Assembly: GCF_001411555.2 (NCBI RefSeq)
Contig: NC_049905.1
Span: 21,690,097-21,754,096 of the forward strand
From: Juglans regia
Taxonomy: Eukaryota; Streptophyta; Magnoliopsida; Fagales; Juglandaceae
Direction of reading: 5' to 3'
DNA length: 64,000 bases
In this document: piece by piece, positions 45,706-58,112 of the stretch
How positions within the stretch are numbered: position 1 is the first letter of the stretch
Layout of the letters: every line of letters starts with the position of its first letter
Made by a program: the position numbers and the translations under genes
The notes under the pieces: model-generated
What the model saw: only the letters and a program-made list of their open reading frames with translations
Told to the model about the DNA's origin: nothing
Databases searched by the model: none

Positions 45706-46671
45706 CTGAAAATGAGATAGGGGGATACTGTGAGAGAGAAAACGGAGGGAGAGCAAAGCCGAAAGGGGAGCTACAGCGAGGGGGTGTCGGTGACTTACCG
45801 AGAGACCAAGGTGGCGTGCGGCGGACCGAAGGTGACCGAACGATGGCTGGTGGCATGGGTTGGCAGGTTGATGGCGCACGGTGGTGGGAAAACACTCCTC
45901 TGTTTCTTGGTGTAAAAATAGGGGGTGGGGATAGCTGAGAACCAGACGGGGTACTCGGAGGGGTGGTGGCGCACGGCCTGGGTGGTGAACTGAAAGAGGC
46001 TGAGGTACTGACGCGGACGGTGCTTGGCGGCGTCACGGCACACGGATTAGCTTTGGGGTGGCAGTTTACTGGAAGCAAACCGAACCCTTCGATTTGGTGT
46101 TTTACAGAGAATGCTTGTGGTCTGTACTAAGGTTGGGGGGTGGAGGCTCAGGTAAGTATGGATGGCTGAGAGCGTCAAGAGAGGGAAGCGGCACATAAAC
46201 TAGGGTTGAGATGTTTAACATATAAATATATATATAGAAGATATAAATAGTAAAGAGAAAACCTAGAGGAAGGGGATGAAAAGGGTATGCATGGAAATGG
46301 AACCATGCGACGTGTTCTGGGCACTCCCACGGGACTGGGCTCTTTAGCCTAAAAATAAATAAATAAATAAATAGACTTGACCCACAACTCTGATCATGCA
46401 TGGGGTTACTGTTTGGGTTTTACTTAAGTTTTGGGTCTCGACTCAACCTAAAACAAATACACTTATCCCATAAATTTTTCTGATGAACATCCACTTGATC
46501 CATTAAAGACTTTCAAACCTAATTATCAAACCTATTAAAAAAATTTATATACCACCAAAAATATTTCAGGCCGAAACTCTCTTCTAAAAATTTTACTCGT
46601 AATCCCAAACGATTTTTCATAACTATAATCCAAAATTTTGTAAAGTAGCCTGACTAGGCTCGGGTGTTACA
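43741..46671. mobile_element. Solo LTR (2,931 bp), gypsy-like ends, inside the copia remnant
   Basis: Starts TGTAATGCCCCGTCTCC and ends CGGGTGTTACA. It is flanked by the 5-bp duplication AGCTG (43736-43740 and 46672-46676). No coding domain inside; the open frames at 45518-46078 are Pro/Ser-rich and include a (GA)n run (45671-45702). On both sides the same copia gag-pol spacer continues. Ends of this type occur in plant gypsy LTRs. Absence of an internal region and of a second LTR indicates LTR-LTR recombination. Confidence 0.85.
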
Positions 46672-46676
46672 AGCTG

Positions 46677-46869
46677 CATGGTTAAGGGAAGAAGATGATG
46701 GCACAGTAACATCACGTGAGGCAGTAGAGCCTACAGCTGGTACCTGCACAAACAAAGGAAGGGAAGCCAGTAGGCTGGTTGCATTAGCGGGCTTGACAGA
46801 GAATGAAGAGGAAAGGGGTTAACTGTGACTCCATCGGCGTTAGTGTCTGGCGTGCTCTTGTGACCAGCT
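46677..46869 (-). mobile_element. Ty1/copia pol remnant, part 2
   Basis: Continuation of the Ser/Pro-rich copia spacer beyond the solo LTR (minus strand: KPANATSLLASLPLFVQV, then STASRDVTVPSSS). It ends where the next LTR-like block begins. Confidence 0.65.
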
Positions 46870-49800
46870 TGTTAGGCCCCCCCCAGCTACCCATTGATTG
46901 TATTTCATCAACTCAGAAAATTTTACACCTATTTAGACACTCCAGTGTAAAACAAAGGTGTCTCACTAGGATATTACCTCATCCTAGCACTTAGGGTCGT
47001 AATTGATATGAATCACTTGACATGACTGTTCTAGAAATACACAAATTTTATCCATGACGAAACATGACTAAAATACGAAAGGACAGAAGTCCTGACATAG
47101 CACAACATGTCTTGAACGTAACTTATAAGACATGACTTGCTTGAGATAGAAATATTTTGTAACATAGCATAACATATAACAGACAATATTTCGTAACATG
47201 ACATAACATGTAACAAATAACATACTTAACATAACATACTTGCAACAATGCATATTACATGACATGACATACCTGTAACAGATGACATACTTAGTTTAAC
47301 ATGACATACATGACATTCTCCTTCTTTCTGACATTGTCTTGATCAATTTTTTCATAGAAATGAATAGTACTCACTAAGTAAATTCTCAGGAAAGATTGAA
47401 AGGTCACATTGATCCGGTTAAGTTCCAATCTTCTAGACAAAACCTCCTTATACTGTACGTATCCACACTACTTACAATGTATAGCAATACATGACATAAT
47501 ATCTTGTATAACAAATGAATAATTCATGACAGAATAAATTTTGTTTAATAAATAAATATAAATTTGTAATGACTGGCATGACACATATACATACACATAC
47601 TATAGTTCTTTTACTTATCATCCATACACAGTAAACTACTAGAAAATTAAAATCTAACTTACCTCGATCTTCGTGTTTCTAAACAAAACTCGAGCGCGAT
47701 CACAAGAATGTAAAAGTAGTGATTTCTAAAAATTAGAACTTAATCACTAACAATTAGAAATATGTAAAAATATCAGCTTAGATTAAAATTATCATTTTAC
47801 CCTTTACATGTGGAAAAATGATCATTTTACCCCAAACTTAAGGATTTTGCATCCTAAGTCCAAAAATCACCAAAATTTACATACCTCATGTAAATTTTGT
47901 CCTAAACTCAAATATCAATTTTGAAAAATTTAAAACTAAACCCAACCATTAAAAGCTATAGTGGCTAAAACTTGCATAGGCTTTTTCCCTTAATTTTTGT
48001 TGCAATTCTTCCAATTTCAAAACTCATGATCAAATCAAATTTTGCAACAAAGATCTACCTATCCTAATTTTAAAAACTTACTCAAAACATCAACTAAAAA
48101 TATGCTAGTCATGAACACCAAACTTTTTAGAAAAATGATCCAAACTTTTTAACTAAAAAGGCAAACCCTTGAATCATATGGTTTGATCTATTTCAAAGTA
48201 TCTCCAAGAATTGCAAAAAACCAAATCTTGCTTCTAACATATTCATTTCTAAGAATAATCATACTTTGAATCATCAAACAAAAGTCATCAAAATCACTAA
48301 AATCATACTTGAACTTTTCGGTTTTCTTCTAAATTCAAAACCAGATTTTTGTTTCTAACTTGTTTTGATCAACCTCTTGATCCATGACTCAAAAAAATGT
48401 GATCTTCAAACCAAAATATAAAATAGTTTAAAAAAGGTGTCCTAAAATAGATCTAAGCTTTAAACTCGAGATCTATGGCTAAAAATCAACCAAAACATGA
48501 ATTTAGTCAAGAACATCATCACTTGGTCTATATGAATATCTCTTTGCATACAAATTCATAACTTTGAATATAACATTAAATATCTTAAAACTAATATTTT
48601 AACATGTATATTAGAGGCTTAGGATCCTCCAATAAAATTATCAAAGTCATTGGACTAGGTTTAAATCACAAAAAATCCAAACTTTCTTAAAACAGAAACT
48701 ATTTTTTCCTCTCTTCCAAGTTTCTAGATCTAAGAAAATATTTCATCAAAACCTTTAATCATGCAACAAATCCCCAACCAATAATCGTATACACATGTTA
48801 ACAATACTCAATAAAAAGTTCAGACCATGATCTATCTATTAACTTGGTCAAAAACTCCAAATATAACACACTCTCCAGTTCATCACTCAAAATGACATTT
48901 TTATGGTTTAAATAACTTTTGTCCGACCAAATGATCTTCAAATGGAAAAAATAAGATCTCCACGTAAACTAGACTAAAAAAGGAACAGCTTTATTGAAAT
49001 AAATGTGGTGAGAAAACAATTAAAAAAACCTATAGTCATGATTCAAATAGACTTCAGAAAAGTTGCCCAAGAGTGTCATTTGTGTTCTATCAAAACAAAG
49101 TGTAAAGGAGGGATGATTTTCATTGGAAGGGGGCTTAAGTACTTTTTATACTAGTTATGGAAGATGACAAGTCTAACATGAAGCTTGAATGTTGGCCTTT
49201 TCTTCCCAATATAATATACAAATATCAACCCAAGATTTTTTCTCTAAGTGGAGTGCATAAGTGAAAGAGTGAGGTGGCTCTTTAGCTTTTTACTTCAAGA
49301 GTCTTCTAGGTTCTCTTGAACAATCTGGTTAGGAATGTGGAGGTGCAAAAAACTTAGCCAAGAAGCAATGTTAATGTGGCCAAATTCGTGGGTTTTAATG
49401 GGCCTTAACCGAATGGGCCTTAATTTCAGGTTTTAAGAGGATTTGGGTTGCTATCAAACCCAAATCTAATTTCTCTTGGCACAGTCAATTATCCAAAGTT
49501 AACAAGGTTGGATAATGATATTATAATATAAATTTAAAAGATTAATAGCATTTGGAAGTAATTTAATCAAGTGATTAAACACAATGCTAGAAACCGATTC
49601 AATTAGGTTTTAGAGGTCAACTTTATGGTTTGGATAAAACCTCTTAGGATTTCGGTTTCCACCATGCTTTTGAGTTCTTGGTTGGATCCCAACTATTTAG
49701 GAATTTACTAGGGTGGAAATCCTCTTTTGTTTGACACAATTTGATTGGTTGAATGGAATATGATTTTTGCTTAAGTAGCATGATCTTACACCTTGATTCT

Positions 49801-50231
49801 TTCAAATCCATCAAACGTTACTCATGGTGGCATTATCTAATACTATTCACTATGTGTGGTTAAGATCTTGTCAAGTGTCCAAATAAAACTTCTCTAATTT
49901 AACTTGGATATATCACACTGTGATTTTAAAAACACTGCATTTGGTATGCTTACCGAGGCATTTCATCTGAAAATATGAAAATTGACTATAGTGCCATAAA
50001 ATCTGAAATAATCAATTGACTCTAATGGCACAGACCATAACCCATTCTAACACTTATAACTACTTGAAATAATTAAAATCTCACTTCTGGCATAATAATG
50101 AGTAATAACACTGACTATGTTGACAAATTAGAACCTATGCAATTAGTCAATTCGTGAAAACTTAGGAGGCTTTCATTAGGTTCCTAAAGTCAATAAAAAT
50201 TTCACTATTGAATTTCTGGCTGTCTGTTACA
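46870..50231. mobile_element. LTR-like block (about 3.36 kb) with unmatched flanks
   Basis: Begins TGTTAGGCCCCCC where the copia remnant stops and ends GCTGTCTGTTACA where RLP coding similarity starts. Interior: AT-rich, no gene, repeated acataacatgacat words at 47040-47310. The bases flanking the two ends differ (CAGCT against ATGAT), so it is not a simple insertion. Interpretation as a retrotransposon LTR or truncated element is an inference from the ends and the composition. Confidence 0.45.
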
Positions 50232-50352
50232 ATGATCCTTTGACTTTTAGTCGTAATTGGAGAGTTTTGTACTTCTGTTTTTTGGATAATTTAAAAGACC
50301 AACTCTATGTAACACTGGCCGTGTCTTTGGAAAGATTGCACAAGAGGATATA
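50232..50352 (+). pseudogene. RLP fragment 5 (last 40 codons)
   Basis: Translates in one frame as LTFSRNWRVLYFCFLDNLKD followed by QLYVTLAVSLERLHKRI and a stop, the cytosolic end of a Cf-type RLP. Nothing upstream of it is RLP-like; the LTR-like block abuts it. Confidence 0.85.
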
Positions 50353-50537
50353 AGTGTACGATCTTTTTGCACATGAAGAGGTTGCAAGTTGTGGGGGGAG
50401 AAGAAATAAGAGAAAAAAGAATGTCTCTGCAAGTAGTTACATATTTGGTAATGTATTTAGTGGCGACCTAATATCACTAAAAAAGACTAAAACACGTATC
50501 ATATAGGAATTAATTTTTTCCGACTATGGGCAACAAT

Positions 50538-50952
50538 TAGGAGTGTAAATTTTAACCGAAAAATCAGACCGGCCCGAACCGGAGGAATCATCCGAAACCG
50601 GTTTCTAAAATGTAAAAACCGGCAGGAACAAGTCTAGTTCCGGTTCTATGATTTTTAGGACTAAACTAGTTTACTATATTATATATTTAAATTAATTTTT
50701 TTAATATTATATATAATACTTATATATTATATAATATATAATAATATAAATTATAATTATATATCATAATATATTATAATTATATATAAGATATTATATA
50801 ATTATCACTATGACCATATATTATTATATAGTATTAATATCACTATTAGCATAGCATATAGTATTAGTAATAATTTAGTATCAATGTATTATTATATAAT
50901 ATATAATTTATATTCCATAATGTATAACACATAGTATTAGTATCACTATATC

Positions 50953-50984
<32 letters not shown>

Positions 50985-51850
50985 TTCTTTGTATACATTG
51001 TTAAGAAAATTCTAATGGTTATTCGTTTCGTCTGAAAATTCATGATAGACTATATCATGAAGTAAGACTAGAGACTGTTACATTAGTATACAATTTCTGA
51101 AAATTTATCCTATCAAGGATATTAATAAAATTATATGTTTCGTCTTTAATGACTATCCGAGGCCTATATGCATTGTATACACTTCGAATTGCATATCCGA
51201 GAAAACTATATATATATATATATACACTATATGTAGTAGTAACACTAAAATAGTATAATATATAGTATTAGTATATATTAATATATTATAAGATTTATAG
51301 CATAATATATGTATAATAGTATAGTTAACTTAATATGTTAGTATTAACATCACTATAACTACAAATAATATTTATATCACTATAACTATAAATAGTATTA
51401 ATATCACTATTAGTATAGTATATAGTATTAGTAACAATTTAGTATCAATGTATGAATATATAATATATATTCCATAATATATTACATATAATATTAGTAC
51501 ATTGACATTCTTTAAGTTAGTAACAAATTAACAACTAACATCATAAATAATTTTCTTTTTATTGCAAGTGTATAATATTTTGTTTTATAGCAGTTTTTTT
51601 ATGGAAGATTTTTTTTTACATAGCAAATTTTTTTTTATATAATAACAGATTTTTAATGAAACAGATTTTTTATGAAAAAGTGCAAATTATTTAAACATGA
51701 AAATTTGACCGGACCGGAAACCTATAAAATCAGAGGTATCGGTTTATGAGGAAAACTAGTGCATCATCGGTTTTGAAAAATGTAAAACCGGTGCACACTG
51801 ATTCGGTCCTAAATTTTGTCCAAAACCGGACCGAACCGGTTGCACCCCTA
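50538..51850. mobile_element. Non-autonomous hAT element (1,313 bp)
   Basis: Starts TAGGAGTGTAAA and ends TTGCACCCCTA, giving inverted ends of the hAT type TAGGGGTGYAA. The 8-bp target duplication GCAACAAT is perfect (50530-50537 and 51851-51858). Both ends have CCGGTTT/ACCGGACCG-rich sequence; the interior is AT-rich with (TA)n runs and no coding frame. Same family as the element starting at 63655. Confidence 0.92.
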
Positions 51851-51858
51851 GCAACAAT

Positions 51859-52030
51859 AAATATATGTTGTGGAGCTCACTTTATATATATTTATTTCTC
51901 TATTCCTTTAGATCCTCAAATTAGTAAACAACTCGGTGATTTTTTTTTCTTTCAAAATATTACAATTCAGTCGAAAGGTCAACCATTTAAAGATGATCAG
52001 CTGGCTTCAATGAATTATTAATAATGGTGG
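51859..52030. other. Spacer between hAT element and MITE
   Basis: No gene. AT-rich spacer. Confidence 0.5.
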
Positions 52031-52033
52031 TTA

Positions 52034-52601
52034 GAGCATTCTCATTGGATTAGCTAAAAGTTAAATCCAATGAGAATTTAGCTATTAGGTCATAAAATCT
52101 CTCACATTGAATTAGCTATATTTCAAATATTTGGAATATAGCTACAGTAAAGTCTAAACTAATTTTCAAATTTGGAACACACTATTCATTCATCAAATCA
52201 TTTTTATATTATTTCTTTCTCTCTCCTTTTAATATAAATTATTTCTCTCTCTATTTTAAATGAAAATTGAAAAAATATAATTAGAATACAATTACTAATT
52301 AATATATAATATTATGAATAGTAAAATATGATAAAATAAAATAAATTCATAATTAAAAAAATTAAAAAATTTTCAAAATTATTAATTATTCATTACTATA
52401 TAATGAATAAATGGATAATTCAATTTGGAGATTTGATGTGAATAGTCAAAGTTAAATTCATTTTATATTATTTTATTATCATATAATGAAAAAATGGCTA
52501 TTCCAATGTAGAAACTTATGTGAATGTAATAGCTAAATGTTAAATTCATCTTGCATTCATCAAAAATATACTTTAATTTAACTAATCCAATGAGAGTGCT
52601 C
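52034..52601. mobile_element. PIF/Harbinger-type (Tourist-like) MITE, 568 bp
   Basis: Ends GAGCATTCTCATTGGATTA and TAATCCAATGAGAGTGCTC form an inverted repeat of about 19 bases with one mismatch. Flanked by the 3-bp duplication TTA (52031-52033 and 52602-52604), typical for PIF/Harbinger. The interior repeats the terminal word several times and does not code. Confidence 0.9.
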
Positions 52602-52633
52602 TTAGATTTTCCCATCTCTTATATTTTTCCACA

Positions 52634-52802
52634 GTTTCATATAACTGTGGTGCATGGCTTCATTTCTGGATTATGGGCGGTTTGTGGCCCTTTGGCTTTT
52701 AGCACTGATTGGAGAATTGCATATTTTCGATTTCTTAATGACTTAAAAGATAGACTCTATGTAATAACAGTATCTTTAGCAAGATTGAAGAGAAGGCTAT
52801 AA
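52634..52802 (+). pseudogene. RLP fragment 6 (transmembrane segment and tail)
   Basis: FHITVVHGFISGLWAVCGPL, then AFSTDWRIAYFRFLNDLKD, ending ARLKRRL and a stop, very close to the end of RLP fragment 2 (19890-20063). Its 3' flank also matches that of fragment 2. No upstream RLP part is present; a 30-base spacer separates it from the MITE. Confidence 0.88.
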
Positions 52803-53750
52803 GTGTGACTTTATGTTTCAATCTTTGACCACTTCTTTTTCTCACTCAGCAACTTAATTTGTAATCACTTTAGTTTTCCTGCTTTTGATCATTTATGACA
52901 TTAATTAAGGAATAGGTAGACTTTATATTCTCAAAGTGTAAGAGGTAATTTATACAATTCATGTACTCCAAATTATCGAAACCAACACACTAAAACTATC
53001 TAAACAAGATATTTAGCAGCTTCAATTAAGATCCGACCATCATGACAAGAGTAACACTGCTTATTTTTCATCTATTTAATGATATTTATAGTCCTGGTGT
53101 ATAAGTCCAGCATAGTACTACTTTTAGAAGAAATGGATACATATAAGATGTCATACATAAAAATTATTTTTTAATAATGGATCTCATTTTTTTTTTTTTT
53201 AAGAGTATGCAAGATTTAAACAGTTTAAAATTATATCTAACGTTATTCTTTTAAATATAAAGTAGAGGAATCTAGTAATTTGGTCTGTGCCAACCATCTT
53301 CTTAATTCCTTTTCATTTGAGATACATTCTCGTGAGTTGATATGTAGTTCATGGGGACTTAAAAAAGCACTCACCGTTTAGGCTTGCTGAAGTTACCGTG
53401 CATGATATCATTAAAGATGTGTGATTTTGCATTTTGGGGAATAGTTAGAGATGCTATTTCACTCTCATGCTCTGTCAATAATGTCATATAAAATCTCCCA
53501 CTATTAGCTAGGCCGCTAATGAGGTGAATGAATGTTATAAAAACACGGATAACTCGATTAATATTATAAATATACAAAAAGATATTAATAATCTTAAAAA
53601 CAATAAATTTCTTCCTTTTGGCATTATTCATAGCGATGATGACTATGAAAGGAGACTGCGCGCTATGTTGATAGATGATGTTTCAATTCCAATTGCTGAT
53701 TTTAAACAAGCAAATATTGAAGGGAAAAATCTCTTATTTTCTGCATACTA
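52803..53750. repeat. RLP downstream block, copy 3
   Basis: Matches 20064-20790 and 21815-22790: tgtgactttatg, cttcaattaagatccgacc, cactcaccgtttaggc, cactattagctaggcc, gattttaaacaagcaaatattga. No gene. Confidence 0.8.
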
Positions 53751-55301
53751 GTAGAATTATTTTCTGTAAGAACTAATTTATAATAACATGGCATATATAG
53801 ATCATAGATATATAGGACAAATTTTGGATATAAAATTTTTAAGTATTCTGAAATATACATGATATGGTATTCTTGTACTGTCACAACATCATTTCAATGA
53901 GTAATGAGGGAAGCTGCCATCCTCTATATATCAAGATAACAATGCACCCCGGATTATGTATGTATGTATGCATGCATGTAGGTGTTAACACCGAAAGGAG
54001 CCTCCTCCCCTGACACTGTGAGAGAGAGTGTGTGTGAAAGTCCATGATTAAGATCTTATTCGCGCTAGATTTGCAAATTGATACATAGAACTCTTAATGG
54101 ATTTTTCATCCCATTTTTTAAAATATATCATCAAAATCTATTTTTTTTTATTTTATATATTAATTTTTACAATATATTATATATCAATTTATCTATTTTT
54201 TCTTTATATCATTTAAATATTATACATTTTAATATATTATATTTATTTCAAATAAAATAAAAAAATAGAAAGTAGATAAAGAAATGAATGAAGAATAAAA
54301 AGTAAAGAGAGAAATGAATTAAATATTTATTCAAGTGTAAATACTAAATAGTATTCTATAGATGTAGAGATGGTATTGTAAAAAACTGGATATTAGTTAT
54401 AAAATACATAATCCATTAGACTATATTGAACTATTTCTTTCAAATTTTACAAAAATAAAAATTTTACTGAGAATGCTCTGTTCAGGGTATCGGACATGTT
54501 CAATCTATATATAGATTGTTGGCTACTCCAAACAATACGTACGACTATATATATTGGGTCAATGGCAAAACGTATGGATTCAGGCTTTATGGTTTTTTTT
54601 ATTATTATATATCCAATGGAGTTGGTGAAGGTTGAGCCGATCCCTTCTTTTAGGCTCAGGCTTTCTTGGTTAAAAATAAGTTTCAAATATTCTTCCTAAA
54701 AATAAGTTTTAACAAGTCCCATTCTTTTCCAAATATTGATAAAAACAATTTTAAAAACTTTCTCAATTAAAACATCATTTTTAATAAATAAATCAAGACC
54801 AATGCAATATGATTTTATTTTTTAAATTATGGTATTTCCGAAATAGCAGTTACTCATTGAGCACGTGACTAGTGAATGAACATAGAAAGACCTGTGATAG
54901 GTTACCATAAACAAGGCTTAAATAAACATATATATGTATTTAAGAATAATGTTATGATATGGTATTTCATCAATGAGAACGTGCAAATGAAATTGCATCA
55001 TTATCTTATGATCTGCTTGGAAGACAGACACATTCTGTATGTATATTAAGAATAATGCTATTATACATTTTAACTGCTCATACATTGAAAACTACTAGTG
55101 TATTGATATTTTTTTTTTTAAATATTCGAAATAAAAATTAAAAAAGTACAATTTGTACTAGGGGCACACCAAGTGAACAAATTGAGAAGACATAATAACA
55201 CTACTCATATATTAATATTCTGTAAGATTAATATGATAATAATCATTTAAGAAAATTAAAAAAAATACTAAAAAAAAGGCTCAAATACTTCTTGTTAACT
55301 T
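53751..55301. other. AT-rich intergenic DNA
   Basis: No gene. A word resembling the TNL upstream region lies near 54900 (taaacaaggcttaaataaac). Short open frames are AT-driven. Confidence 0.5.
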
Positions 55302-55710
55302 TAAGGCTCGGTTTGGATATAAAAACACTATCAATCCATCTCATCTTATTATTATAATTTGTCTAAACTCTCATATAAACTATCATGAACAATTCAATTT
55401 TTTTAAATATCAAAACAATAATAATATTAAAAAATAATATTTTATTCAATTAATCTAAAATCATCTCATCTCATATCATGTCAATATCTTATTATCCAAA
55501 CGAGCTTAAGGATTTGTTTGGATACCAAAACATATATCATCTCATCTTATTATTATAATTTTTTCAAATTTTCATACAAAAATATAATAAACAATTCACT
55601 TTTTCAAATTTTAAAATAAAAATAATACTAAAAAAATTATATTTTAATAATATTTTATTCAACTTTCAAAAAAATATCTTATCTCATCTCTTTATCCAAA
55701 CCCACTCAAT
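55302..55710. repeat. Two adjacent GATGAG-family miniature elements
   Basis: 55308-55506 (ctcggtttggatataaaaac ... ttatccaaacgagc) and 55514-55706 (tttgtttggataccaaaac ... tttatccaaaccc) have the same layout: TTTGGATA-type ends, atctcatctta boxes and an AATAATATTAAAAAATAAT-like core. Arranged head to tail. Confidence 0.6.
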
Positions 55711-57287
55711 CATTTGATTGTCCAACACGCTCGACGGGTCTAACAGTGTACGTGACTATTTATGTTTTAGTTGAAAAGTTCTAAAGTGGGTGGAAGCCAC
55801 CCTCGAAATTGCGTACATACGCACTAGTAATGCATTCTATAACCGAGTTGATGCTACATCTATTTTGAACTTTTCTTCTTAGGTTGACCATTACCAGTAT
55901 AACTTTTATTTTTTATTTTTTATTTAATAGTTAAAAAAGTGAGAAATCGTATATTTTTTTTAATGATTAAGAATGTTAAAAAAATATAAAAATTTCAAAT
56001 ATACTATAAAAATAATAAAAAGATAATAGAAGAATAATAAGACTATCCTTATCCTCCTATTGAGTCAAGGAGAAACGAAATTACGTAGAATCTTGGTGTG
56101 CAAATTTATTGGCCCTATGCGTTTTAAATTTCTTTCTTTTTGCATGCATTATTAATGTTGACGACTATGAAAGGAGATGTACTAGTAATGTATAATTATG
56201 TAATAAGGGCTTACATTCTTTCTTGGTATAATAACATATAATACCAATTATATAAAACGTATAATAACATTTAATTCTAATGTATTATCTATAAATACAA
56301 ATATATAAATTTATAATAACAAGTAATATTACTAATATATAATAACTAAATATAATAACATATAATATTAATGTATAAATATTAACATATAATAACATAT
56401 AATATTAATATATAAATTTGTACAATGATCTATTTTTTTAATTTTGATTATGCTTTAATAAAATTGAAATTAAAAAAATATTTTTTTAAAAAAATTGAAA
56501 TCTGAAAGCCTAAATTTGATTAGTGAAAATTTAAAATTATCAAATTAAAATTTTAAATGAGCTAAAAAAATATAGAATAAAAAAATCTAAATCCAACTTT
56601 GCTCAGGCAAGTCAAAGTTGAAGTCAAATCAGAGGCTATTTGGCATCATCCTATTGAATGCAAGACATGTAGAGAAATTGTACAGAACCTTCGCATGCAT
56701 TCATAGGTCCAAAGTACGCGTTTTAATAAAGGGTGGGTCTACGCCCACTGGTGGGAGCTCCGTTGTGGGCTCCTGTTAATGTATTATGTGTTTTTTTATA
56801 TTTTTATATTTTTTTTACATAATTTTTAAAAAAACAAAATAATTTAAAATATTATTAAAAAAAATTTATTTAATTACGAAGTAAAAAAAAAATTAAAAAA
56901 AATAAATTACCAGCAGACCAACTATAAGCATAACTTTTTCCTTGAATGAATTGTATAAAGAGTCGACAGAACCGTACCATTCAAAGAAATTACTTCATTT
57001 ACGCGTTTCATTATGCGTCTTATTTTAATGTGCGACTTGTGATTAGACTTGCATTGATAAAGATGGACGTTGAAGGTATGCACACACAGTTTTCGCGTTG
57101 AAAATCTACTGTAATAGTTATCCTTATACTGTTAGAACTTGTTTGTTTTCACACGTCATCTTAATTTATTCCATTTGATATATTTGTTATAAATTTATGA
57201 AATTTTTATATAGAAAAAATTAATTTTTTTAAATTTTAAAATAAAAATATATATTATAATAATATTTTATTCAACTTTTAGCTAAAA
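55711..57287. other. AT-rich intergenic DNA
   Basis: No gene. 55755-55860 resembles the upstream block of 34879 (gttttagttgaaaagtt, gtgggtggaagccacc). 56679-56720 (gtacagaaccttcgcatgc) resembles the TNL upstream region at 7035. Confidence 0.5.
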
Positions 57288-57450
57288 TTTTAAATTTCGT
57301 ACTGTACTAACGGATATGGTCGAAATATTTCGTTTTCATGAGTTAGCCAGTAAAGAGAAGGATATAGTTTCGTACTGGTCAAAATTTCGGTCGATTCCAC
57401 CTATACCAGCCTATATTTCGATCTGTACCGACCGATATTTCAATCTTTAC
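57288..57450. repeat. Dispersed CCGGTA/TTTCGTACT repeat, copy 2
   Basis: See 37228-37380. The match is imperfect (tttcgtact, tcggtcgattccac). Followed by (TATATTTA)n to 57620. Confidence 0.55.
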
Positions 57451-57766
57451 TTGTTTTTTTCATTTCTTCAAAATGTAAATTCATTTTTTAACTCTCAATT
57501 CAGATTAAATTATTTATAATTTATATATATTTATATATATAATTTATTCATATATATAGATTATTATTTTAAAATATAATTTATATATATTTATATATAT
57601 AATTTATTTATATATTAATTATTTCAAAACAATTTTCGAAATGATATCAATTTTAAAATATCTTATTTCAATACTTCAGTCAAAACAATCAACAAAATCA
57701 TATTTAAAATATTATTTTTAATTTTTATATCAATTCTTTATATCTCATCTCATTTTATTTTGTCTT

Positions 57767-58112
57767 TGTAAGATTAAAAGACATAGAATTAAATATTAGG
57801 TGGCCTTAAAAAAAAAAAAAATCGATGTGATACGTTTGGATTCGAAGATGACTTGAGATGAGCTGAGATGAGTTGAGATAAGTTGTGAATAGTAATGAGA
57901 TGGGTTGTGAATAATAATGAGATGAGTTATGAATAGTAGTGAGATTTGTGAGTTAAAGTTACTGAATAATAATGAATAGTAGTGAGATGAATTGAGATGA
58001 ATTGAGATGAGCTGAGATGACTTACAGATAAGATTATCTGTAAGATTAAAGACATAGAATTAAGTATTAGGTGGCCATAAAAAAACAAAAAAACAAAAAG
58101 TCGGTCTGATAC
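57767..58112. repeat. GATGAG-rich tract between 70-bp direct repeats
   Basis: About 70 bases at 57767-57833 (tgtaagattaaaagacatag ... gtgatac) recur at 58039-58112. Between them lie irregular GAGATGAGTTGAGAT / TGAATAGTA tandem copies. The tract probably arose from a miniature element plus local duplication. Confidence 0.65.

Noticed and set aside
45518..46078. 186-aa minus-strand Pro/Ser-rich frame
   Set aside because: Lies inside the solo LTR across a (GA)n microsatellite; composition-driven.
46865..50236. Simple solo LTR with target duplication
   Set aside because: Flanking pentamers do not match, so only an LTR-like block with unmatched flanks is claimed.
54078..54260. AT-rich 60-aa frame rich in Ile/Tyr/Phe
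   Set aside because: Expected by chance in sequence of this composition; no other evidence.
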